A DNA stretch of 19,595 bases. Source: Pseudomonadota bacterium. GTDB taxonomy: Bacteria; Pseudomonadota; Gammaproteobacteria; Xanthomonadales; Xanthomonadaceae. Numbering within the stretch: the stretch's first letter is position 1; each line of letters starts with the position of its first letter. Shown in pieces: positions 8,737 to 15,448 of this stretch. The notes below the pieces were generated by a model that was given only the letters and a program-made list of their open reading frames with translations, was not told where the DNA came from and ran no database searches. Where the stretch lies: the NCBI GenBank assembly GCA_023399815.1, contig JAEWOJ010000119.1:1-19595 (forward strand). Direction: 5' to 3'. Position numbers and translations under genes: made by a program.

Positions 8737-9732
8737 ATGGATGCGATTGTCTGCTTCGGCGAAATCCTGATCGACCTGCTGGCGCAGCCGCCGGCCTCGG
8801 CCGACACGCCGCGTGCGTTCCTGCAATACGCCGGGGGCGCGCCGGCCAACGTCGCGGTGGCCGCCGCGCGGCTCGGCGCGAAGACCCAGTTCGTCGGCAT
8901 GCTCGGCCGCGACATGTTCGGCGACTTCCTTGCCGACAGCCTGGTCGAGCATGGCGTCGGCACCGACCACATCGTCCGCACCGACGCGGCCAAGACCGCG
9001 CTGGCCTTCGTCGCGCTGGATGCGGACGGCGAGCGCAGCTTCAGCTTCTATCGTCCGCCGGCGGCGGACCTGCTGTTCCGCGCCGAGCATTTCCGGCCGG
9101 CCTGCTTCGACGGCACCGGCTGCTTCCACGTCTGCTCCAACAGCCTGACCGAGCCGGACATCGCCGAAACCACCTTCGCCGGCATGGACCGTGCGCGCGC
9201 CGCCGGCGCGGTGGTCAGCCTCGACCTCAACCTGCGCCCGGCGCTGTGGCCGCAGGGCGTCGATCCGGCGCCGTGGCTGTGGCAGGCGCTGGAGCGCGCC
9301 GACCTGGTCAAGCTCTCGCGCGAGGAACTGGACTACCTGGCCGGGCCGCTCGGCCGCGACGGCGAGGCGCAGGTGCTGCGGCGCCTGCTGGCCGCGCGGG
9401 CGCGCTGGGTGATCGTCACCGACGGCGCCGCGCCGCTGCGCTGGCATACCCGCGACGCACGCGGCGAGGTGCCCAGCTTCCGCGTGCCGACCGTGGACAC
9501 CACCGCGGCCGGCGACGCTTTCGTCGGCGGGGTGCTCTACGGCCTGGCCGAGCGCGGCAGCACCGGCGCCGCGTTCGAGGCGTTCTGCCGCGACCACGCC
9601 GCGATCGCTACTACCCTGCGCTTCGCCGCGGCGGTCGGCGCGCTGGCCGTCACCCGCAAGGGCGCCTTCGCCGCCATGCCCGAACTCGAAGAAGTGCAGC
9701 AGCTGCTGCAGCAACAGGACGCCATCGCATGA
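8737..9732 (+). CDS. PfkB-family sugar kinase, probable fructokinase
   Basis: ATP-dependent cytoplasmic sugar kinase of 331 residues, the ribokinase/PfkB size. The first family signature YAGGAPANVAVAAARLG lies near residues 31-47, and the second, DTTAAGDAFVGG, starts at Asp254 with the catalytic base Asp260. FGEILIDL at the N-terminus is typical of bacterial fructokinases. Given the isomerase-like gene that follows, the most economical role is fructose to fructose-6-phosphate, completing mannose catabolism. A mannokinase or 2-keto-3-deoxygluconate kinase role cannot be excluded by sequence, though the locus has no sugar-acid genes. The stop codon overlaps the next start (ATGA at 9729-9732), implying translational coupling. 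Confidence 0.92.
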   Translation: MDAIVCFGEILIDLLAQPPASADTPRAFLQYAGGAPANVAVAAARLGAKTQFVGMLGRDMFGDFLADSLVEHGVGTDHIVRTDAAKTALAFVALDADGERSFSFYRPPAADLLFRAEHFRPACFDGTGCFHVCSNSLTEPDIAETTFAGMDRARAAGAVVSLDLNLRPALWPQGVDPAPWLWQALERADLVKLSREELDYLAGPLGRDGEAQVLRRLLAARARWVIVTDGAAPLRWHTRDARGEVPSFRVPTVDTTAAGDAFVGGVLYGLAERGSTGAAFEAFCRDHAAIATTLRFAAAVGALAVTRKGAFAAMPELEEVQQLLQQQDAIA

Positions 9733-10958
9733 ACACCACTGCTCCCGATTTCCGTTCCCCGGCCTTCCTGCGCGCGCACATCGCCGACACCATGGCCTTC
9801 TACCACCCGCGCTGCATCGACCCGCAGGGTGGCTTCTTCCACTACTACAAGGACGACGGCACGGTGTACGACGCCAGCCATCGCCACTTGGTCAGCAGCA
9901 CGCGCTTCGTTTTCAACTACGCCATGGCCTACCGCGCGTCCGGCAACGCCGAGTACCTGGACGCGGTGAAGCACGGCGTGCGCTACCTGCGCGAGGTACA
10001 CCGCAATCCGGCCACCGGCGGCTATGCGTGGACGCTGCGCGACGGCAAGGTCGAGGACGACATGAACCACTGCTACGGCGTGGCCTTCGTGCTGCTGGCC
10101 TACAGCTGCGCGCTCAAGGCCGGCATCGAGCAGGGCCGCGAGTGGATGGACGAGACCTGGCAGCTGCTGGAAAGGCACTTCTGGGAAGCGGAGCACGGCC
10201 TGTACCGCGACGAGGCCGACGCGCAGTGGAACTTCACCGGCTACCGCGGCCAGAACGCCAACATGCACATGTGCGAGGCGATGCTGGCCGCGTTCGAGGC
10301 CAGCGGCGAGCAGCGCTACCTGCAACGCGCGCTGCAGCTGGCCGACAACATGACCCGCCGGCAGGCGGCCAAGGCCGGCGGCCTGGTGTGGGAGCACTAC
10401 GACGCTGACTGGAACATCGACTGGAACTACAACCTGGACAACCCCAGGCACCTGTTCCGGCCGTGGGGCTTCCAGCCGGGCCACCAGACCGAGTGGGCCA
10501 AGCTGCTGCTGATCCTGGACCGCCACGTCGCGGCCGACTGGCTGGTGCCGACCGCGCGCCACCTGTTCGACACCGCGGCCGCGCGCTCGTGGGACGAGGC
10601 GCGTGGCGGCCTGTACTACGGCTTCGCGCCGGAAGCGCGCCGCCAGCCGGGCATGGACGGCGCGGCCATCGGCGGCGACAGCTTCGTCTGCGACGACGAC
10701 AAGTACTTCTGGGTGCAGGCCGAGTCGCTGGCCGCCGCCGCGCTGCTCGCCACGCGCACCGGCGACGACACGTACTGGCAGTGGTACCAGCGCTTGTGGG
10801 CGTACTCGTGGGAGCACCTCGTCGATCACACCTACGGCGCGTGGTTCCGCATTCTCGATGCCGACAACCGCAAGTACGACGACGAGAAGAGCCCGGCCGG
10901 CAAGACCGACTACCACACCATGGGCGCCTGCTACGAAGTGTTGAACGTGGTGGGCTGA
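9729..10958 (+). CDS. AGE-family sugar isomerase, probable D-mannose isomerase
   Basis: Cytoplasmic (alpha/alpha)6-barrel aldose-ketose isomerase or epimerase of 409 residues, as usual for the N-acylglucosamine 2-epimerase/YihS/mannose isomerase family. No signal peptide is present. The three family histidines are visible: His180 in NMHM, His252 in GHQTEW and His396 in DYHTMG. Their spacing is close to that of the catalytic histidines in the YihS/mannose isomerase branch. RGQNANMHMCEAM and YFWVQAESLA are further landmarks. With mannosidases, a sugar symporter and a fructokinase beside it, mannose to fructose is the best prediction. An epimerase activity (for example cellobiose 2-epimerase-like) is less likely because a monosaccharide importer and kinase flank it. 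It overlaps the kinase stop by 4 bp. Confidence 0.9.
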   Translation: MNTTAPDFRSPAFLRAHIADTMAFYHPRCIDPQGGFFHYYKDDGTVYDASHRHLVSSTRFVFNYAMAYRASGNAEYLDAVKHGVRYLREVHRNPATGGYAWTLRDGKVEDDMNHCYGVAFVLLAYSCALKAGIEQGREWMDETWQLLERHFWEAEHGLYRDEADAQWNFTGYRGQNANMHMCEAMLAAFEASGEQRYLQRALQLADNMTRRQAAKAGGLVWEHYDADWNIDWNYNLDNPRHLFRPWGFQPGHQTEWAKLLLILDRHVAADWLVPTARHLFDTAAARSWDEARGGLYYGFAPEARRQPGMDGAAIGGDSFVCDDDKYFWVQAESLAAAALLATRTGDDTYWQWYQRLWAYSWEHLVDHTYGAWFRILDADNRKYDDEKSPAGKTDYHTMGACYEVLNVVG

Positions 10959-11157
10959 AGTTGCGCCTCCCCTTTGCGCGCAGCGCAAGGGGGAAGTCGG
11001 GAGGGGGTTGTTCTTTTACTGCGCGAACAGCACCCCTCCCCGACCCTCCCCTTCGCCTGCGGCGAAAGGGAGGGGGTACAAGACAGCGAGCGAACGCTCG
11101 TCCGTCAAATGGCGAATCCCGCTTTCGCGGGGAATGACAGGGCAGGAGGCAAGCAGC
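10959..11157. repeat. Cluster of REP-like inverted repeats between isomerase and beta-mannosidase genes
   Basis: This 199-bp spacer holds four inverted repeats. At 10968-10994: TCCCCTTTGCGC, GCA loop, GCGCAAGGGGGA. At 11044-11074: a 13-bp stem with one mismatch around a TGC loop (GGCGAAAGGGAGGG on the right arm). At 11087-11100: CGAGCG-AA-CGCTCG. At 11115-11135: CCCGC-TTTC-GCGGG followed by GAATGAC, which resembles the widespread CCCGCGAAAGCGGG intergenic repeat of proteobacteria. GGGAGGGGG (11000-11008) and CACCCCTCCCCGACC further on are also near-complementary, so the first two elements could form a paired unit. The T-rich stretch TTGTTCTTTT after the first hairpin could give partial termination. 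Genome copies need a search. Confidence 0.65.
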
Positions 11158-13869
11158 ATGCAGCACAGATGCATTCGATTTGGATCGATGCAAGTCCGCG
11201 CCTTCCGGCGATACGCGCTGCTGCTCGTCCTGTGCGCGCTGGCCGGCCTCGCCGGCGCCGCCCCGCTGCATGCGCAATGGAGCTTCCGCCTGCTGCCGGG
11301 CGACGCGCAGTTGCAGGCGCATCCCGGGCTGGACGCCTGGCGGCCGGCGCAGGTGCCGGGCAGCGTGCATGACGACCTGATGGCGGCCGGCGTCATCGGC
11401 GATCCCTACGTGGGCGCTGCCGAGGCGGGCCTGCAATGGATCGGCCTGGCCGACTGGGAATACCGGGCGCGCTTCGACGTGGACGCGGCCACGCTGGCGC
11501 GCCGCCACGCCGAGCTGCGCTTCGACGGGCTGGATACCTTCGCCGAGGTCAGCCTCAACGGCCGGCCCCTGCTGAAGGCCGACAATGCGCATCGCACCTG
11601 GCGCGTGCGCGTCGATGGCCGCCTGCGGGCGAAGGGCAACGAACTGCGCGTCGTGTTCCGCTCGCCGATCCGCACCCTGCTGCCGCAGGTGCAGGCGATG
11701 CCGCACAGGATCGCCGGCAACTATCCCTCGCCCTATGGCGACGAGCCGAAGGACGCGATGGTCGGCAACTTCGCGCGCAAGCCGGCCTACCACTTCGGCT
11801 GGGACTGGGGCCCGCGCTACGTCACCGCCGGCGTGTGGCGGCCGGTGCACCTGGACAGCTGGGACCAGCACCGCATCGCCGACCTCGCCGTGCGTACCGA
11901 TGCGCTGGACGACCAGCGCGCCCGCCTGGGCGTGCTGCTGCAGGTGGAACAGGGCGCGACGGCGGGCAAGGCCGGCGTGGCGGTGGACGTGCTCGATCCG
12001 GAAGGCCGCCGCGTCGCAGGCATCGAACGCGAGGTGGCCCTGCAGCCCGGCGACAACACGCTGGAGCTGCCGCTGGAGATCGCGCAGCCGCGGCGCTGGT
12101 GGCCGATGGGCTACGGCGCGCAGGACCGCTACACGGTGCGGGCGCGCATCGATGGCGGCGGCGACCCGGCGCGTGAAGCCGCGCTTCGCACCGGCCTGCG
12201 CACCGTGCGGCTGCAACGCGACGAGGACGCCGATGGCGGCCAGGGCTTCGCCTTCGTCATCAACGGCGTGCCGGTGTTCGCCAAGGGCGCCAACGTCATT
12301 CCGTTCGAGTCGTTCCCGGCGCGGGTGACGCGCGAGCGCCTGCGCCGCGACCTGCAGGCCGCGCGCGACGCCCACATGAACATGCTGCGCAACTGGGGCG
12401 GCGGCTACTACGAGAGCGACGACTTCTTCGACATCGCCGACGAACTGGGCCTGCTGGTCTGGCAGGACTTCATGTTCGGCGGCGGCATGCAGCCCGGCTA
12501 CGACCCGGCGTTCCGCGCCAACGTGGTGGCCGAGGCGCGCGACAACATCCGCCGCCTGCGCCACCACCCCAGCATCGTGCTGTGGTGCGGCAACAACGAG
12601 GAAGAAACCGCGTGGAAGGACTGGGGCCACGGCAAGCAACTGACCGCGGCCGATCCCGCCTTCGCCGCGAAGGTGTGGCAGGGCTACGTCGACCTGTTCG
12701 GCGCCGACCTGCGCAAGGTGGTGGCCGAGGAAGCGCTGGGCGTGCCGTACTGGTCCAGTTCGCCGAGCAACGATCTCGACGCCAAGGCCAACGACTCCAG
12801 GCGCGGCGACAAGCATTACTGGGACGTGTGGGGTGGCCCGGCGCTGCCGGCGACGGCCTACCTGCACGAAACCCCGCGCTTCATGTCCGAGTACGGCCTG
12901 CAGGCCTGGCCGCAGCTGTCCACGGTGGATGCGTTTGCCCGCCGCGACGAGCAGCAGGTCGATGGCCCGGTGATCCGCGCCCACCAGAAGTTCATGGCCG
13001 GCCAGGGCAACGAGCGGCTGCTGCACTACATCGGGCGGGAATACGGCACGCCGCGTTCGTTCGCCGATTTCGTCTACCTGAGCCAGGTGATGCAGGCCGA
13101 GGGCATCGAGCTGGCCGCGCTGCACCACCGCGCCTCGCGTCCGTACACGATGGGCTCGCTGTACTGGCAGCTCAACGATGTGTGGCCGGGGGCGTCGTGG
13201 TCGAGCCTGGACTACTTCGGCCACTGGAAGGCGCTGCATTACCACGCACGCCGTTTCTTCGCCGACGTGGCGGTGGCGGCGCTGCGCGACGAGGACGGCG
13301 TCACCCGCTTCAGCCTGCTCAACGATGGCCGCGAGCCGCTCGCCGCGCAGTGGCGCGTGCGGGTCATGGACGTAGATGGCCGCGAGTTCGCGCGCCAGCA
13401 GGAAACCATCACCCTGCCGCCGATGGCCGCGACCGACGTGGCGCGGCTGGTCGATGCCGACCTGCTCAAGGGCCATGACCCGGCGCGCAGCGTGGCGGCG
13501 TTCGAACTGCTGCATGACGGCCAGGTGATCGCACGGCGGCTGGTGCATTTCGTGCCGGCGAAGGCGCAGGCGCTGGCTCCCGGCCAGTTGCAGGCCGAGC
13601 TGGGCACGGACGGCGGCGATTACCGCCTGCGGCTGCATGCCGATGGCCTGGTGCGCGCGGTGTGGGTCGATTTCGGCGACACCGGCGCCGGCGTGGACGA
13701 CAACGCCTTCGACCTGCTGCCCGGCGAGACCCGCGACCTGCGCGTGCAGGGCGACGCCAGCCTGGAGGCCCTGCGCGCCGCGCTGCGCCTGCGCACGCTG
13801 GGCGACACGTTGCACCCCACTTCCGTTCCCCCGCAAGACGACGTTTCCACCCCGAGGACCCGACGATGA
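11158..13869 (+). CDS. GH2 family exo-beta-mannosidase, exported
   Basis: Retaining exo-beta-mannosidase that would cleave the Man-beta-1,4-GlcNAc core linkage or beta-manno-oligosaccharides, probably in the periplasm. It has 903 residues, normal for the family. A signal peptide with core YALLLVLCALAGLAGAA ends near LHA before QWSF (about residue 39). The jelly-roll domain carries FDGLDTFAEVSLNG and FGWDWGPRYV, hallmarks of beta-mannosidases. The TIM barrel has acid/base Glu481 in CGNNEE and nucleophile Glu578 in FMSEYGLQ; WQLNDVWPGASWSS follows. The start at 11158 is chosen for GGAGG eight bases upstream; the in-frame ATG at 11188 has no ribosome binding site. A predicted operator lies inside codons 8-13. 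The stop overlaps the GH47 start (ATGA), so the pair is coupled. Confidence 0.95.
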   Translation: MQHRCIRFGSMQVRAFRRYALLLVLCALAGLAGAAPLHAQWSFRLLPGDAQLQAHPGLDAWRPAQVPGSVHDDLMAAGVIGDPYVGAAEAGLQWIGLADWEYRARFDVDAATLARRHAELRFDGLDTFAEVSLNGRPLLKADNAHRTWRVRVDGRLRAKGNELRVVFRSPIRTLLPQVQAMPHRIAGNYPSPYGDEPKDAMVGNFARKPAYHFGWDWGPRYVTAGVWRPVHLDSWDQHRIADLAVRTDALDDQRARLGVLLQVEQGATAGKAGVAVDVLDPEGRRVAGIEREVALQPGDNTLELPLEIAQPRRWWPMGYGAQDRYTVRARIDGGGDPAREAALRTGLRTVRLQRDEDADGGQGFAFVINGVPVFAKGANVIPFESFPARVTRERLRRDLQAARDAHMNMLRNWGGGYYESDDFFDIADELGLLVWQDFMFGGGMQPGYDPAFRANVVAEARDNIRRLRHHPSIVLWCGNNEEETAWKDWGHGKQLTAADPAFAAKVWQGYVDLFGADLRKVVAEEALGVPYWSSSPSNDLDAKANDSRRGDKHYWDVWGGPALPATAYLHETPRFMSEYGLQAWPQLSTVDAFARRDEQQVDGPVIRAHQKFMAGQGNERLLHYIGREYGTPRSFADFVYLSQVMQAEGIELAALHHRASRPYTMGSLYWQLNDVWPGASWSSLDYFGHWKALHYHARRFFADVAVAALRDEDGVTRFSLLNDGREPLAAQWRVRVMDVDGREFARQQETITLPPMAATDVARLVDADLLKGHDPARSVAAFELLHDGQVIARRLVHFVPAKAQALAPGQLQAELGTDGGDYRLRLHADGLVRAVWVDFGDTGAGVDDNAFDLLPGETRDLRVQGDASLEALRAALRLRTLGDTLHPTSVPPQDDVSTPRTRR
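11179..11194. promoter_or_regulatory. Predicted LacI-family operator 4 inside the start of the GH2 gene
   Basis: TTTGGATCGATGCAAG; the 12 bases ATTTGGATCGAT from 11178 are identical to those at operator 2 (3210-3221). The right half (GATGCAAG) deviates at one base from the TT...AA symmetry. It starts 21 bases into the chosen GH2 coding sequence and covers the alternative in-frame ATG at 11188. Position suggests a repressor roadblock or control of an internal promoter in the preceding spacer. Confidence 0.6.
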
Positions 13870-15302
13870 ACCGAGCCCTACGCAATGCCCCCCTGGTCGC
13901 CGCCCTGATGCTGGCGCTGTCCGCCTGCAGCAATCCGGCCGAACCCGCCGCCACCGCCGCGCCCGATGTGGCGGCGGCCGCCCAACCGACCGCCTCCGCC
14001 GAAGTACCGGCCGTCGACGACGCCGAGGCCGCGCGCATGGCCGAGCAGGTGCGCGAGGCGACCCGCCACGCCTGGCAGGGCTACATGCAGTACGCCAAGG
14101 GCCACGACGACCTGAAGCCGCTCAGCGGCCAGCCGCGCGACTGGTATCCGGTGCCGCTGCTGATGTCGCCGGTCGATGCGCTGGACACGCTGCTGCTGCT
14201 CGGCCTGGACAAGGAAGCGGGCGAGGCGCGCGAGCTGATCGTCAGCCAGCTCTCGTTCGACCAGGACATCGACGTGCAGAACTTCGAGGTCACCATCCGC
14301 CTGCTCGGCGGCCTGCTGTCCGGCTACCAGATGACCGGCGACGAGCGCCTGCTCAAGCTCGCCGACGACCTCGGCACGCGCCTGTCGCCGGTGTTCGACA
14401 GCCCCACCGGCCTGCCGTACACCCACGTCAACCTGCGCACCGGCAAGACCAGCGGCAGGATCAGCAACCCGGCCGAGACCGGCACCCTGCTGCTGGAGTT
14501 CGGCACCCTGGCCAAGCTCACCGGCAAGCAGGCGTACTACGACAAGGCCAAGCGCGCGCTGGTGGAGACCTACAACCGCCGCTCGAAGATCGGCCTGGTC
14601 GGCCTGAACATCGACGTCGAGACCGGGCAGTGGACCAACAAGGACGCGTCGATCGCCGGCGGCATCGACTCGTACTACGAGTACCTGCTCAAGTGCTGGA
14701 AGCTGTTCGGCGACGAGGACTGCAAGCGCATGTGGGAGGACAGCATCGGCCCGCTCAACCAGTACCTGGCCGACGACGTGCGCGAAGGCGAGCTGTGGTA
14801 CGGCCACGCCGACATGGACAGCGGCGCGCGCACCGCCACCATCTACGGCGCGCTGGACGCGTTCATGCCGGGCCTGCTGGCATTGGGCGGCGACCTCGAC
14901 CGCGCCAGGCGCCTGCAGGAGTCCAACCTGAAGATGTGGCGCCTGAACGGCATCGAGCCCGAATCGCTGGACTACGCGACGATGCAGGTGCGTTCGCCGG
15001 GCTACGCGCTGCGCCCGGAGATCGTCGAGTCCGCCTACTACCTGCACCACTACACCGGCGACGCGCGCTACCGCGGCATGGGCAAGGAGTTCTTCGACGA
15101 CTTCGTGAAGTACACCCGCACCGAGCATGGCTTCGGCGCGTTGAAGGACGTGCGCAGCAAGGAGAAGGACGACTCGATGGAGAGCTTCCTGTTCGCCGAG
15201 ACCTTCAAGTACTACTACCTGCTGTTCGCCCCGGCCAAGACCCTGGACTTCGACGCCATCGTCTTCAACACCGAAGCGCATCCGCTGCGTCGCACCTGGT
15301 AA
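13866..15302 (+). CDS. GH47 family alpha-1,2-mannosidase, lipoprotein
   Basis: Calcium-dependent inverting exo-alpha-1,2-mannosidase, the class I mannosidase that trims Man9-type N-glycans in eukaryotes; bacterial members such as the Caulobacter enzyme are uncommon. It has 478 residues. The N-terminus is a lipoprotein signal with lipobox LSAC (Cys21) and Ser at +2, predicting outer-membrane anchoring, followed by an Ala/Pro/Thr-rich linker to about residue 50. GH47 landmarks are all present: NFEVTIRLLGG (Glu141), GGIDSYYEYLLK (Asp268), LRPEIVESAYYL (Glu385, Glu388), MESFLFAETFKYYYLLF and the C-terminal FNTEAHPL, with the calcium-binding Thr469. The protein ends 10 residues later, as in the family. 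It overlaps the GH2 stop by 4 bp and is the last gene of the mannose locus. Confidence 0.95.
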   Translation: MNRALRNAPLVAALMLALSACSNPAEPAATAAPDVAAAAQPTASAEVPAVDDAEAARMAEQVREATRHAWQGYMQYAKGHDDLKPLSGQPRDWYPVPLLMSPVDALDTLLLLGLDKEAGEARELIVSQLSFDQDIDVQNFEVTIRLLGGLLSGYQMTGDERLLKLADDLGTRLSPVFDSPTGLPYTHVNLRTGKTSGRISNPAETGTLLLEFGTLAKLTGKQAYYDKAKRALVETYNRRSKIGLVGLNIDVETGQWTNKDASIAGGIDSYYEYLLKCWKLFGDEDCKRMWEDSIGPLNQYLADDVREGELWYGHADMDSGARTATIYGALDAFMPGLLALGGDLDRARRLQESNLKMWRLNGIEPESLDYATMQVRSPGYALRPEIVESAYYLHHYTGDARYRGMGKEFFDDFVKYTRTEHGFGALKDVRSKEKDDSMESFLFAETFKYYYLLFAPAKTLDFDAIVFNTEAHPLRRTW

Positions 15303-15311
15303 GCGAACGCG

Positions 15312-15337
15312 CCCCTCTCCCGCGCGGGAGAGGGGCC
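15312..15337. terminator. Perfect 26-bp GC palindrome after GH47, possible terminator
   Basis: GCCCCTCTCCCGC followed directly by its exact reverse complement, starting 10 bp after the GH47 stop codon. It is a strong stem but has no T-run afterwards, so it is not a textbook intrinsic terminator. It could protect the mRNA 3' end, give weak termination, or be an intergenic repeat; it marks the end of the mannose locus. The remaining ~110 bp up to the next gene show nothing further I can name. Confidence 0.5.
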
Positions 15338-15448
15338 GTGCGCCGGCGCATCCGTTTAAACCCTGCGGCTTCTCCCCGCATCCAACGTCCAGTCGCGCGC
15401 GTCCCCAAGGCGCGCGCATCCGCGACGCTTGCCCCGGGAGAACGATCG

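Noticed and set aside
10234..13836. 1200-codon minus-strand open frame opposite the isomerase and GH2 genes
   Set aside because: It crosses two well-identified genes antisense and has His/Arg/Val/Ala-biased shadow composition.
13637..15448. Long plus-strand frame joined in phase to the serine hydrolase
   Set aside because: It is an out-of-frame shadow of GH2 and GH47; the hydrolase begins at 15449 with its own ribosome binding site and signal peptide.
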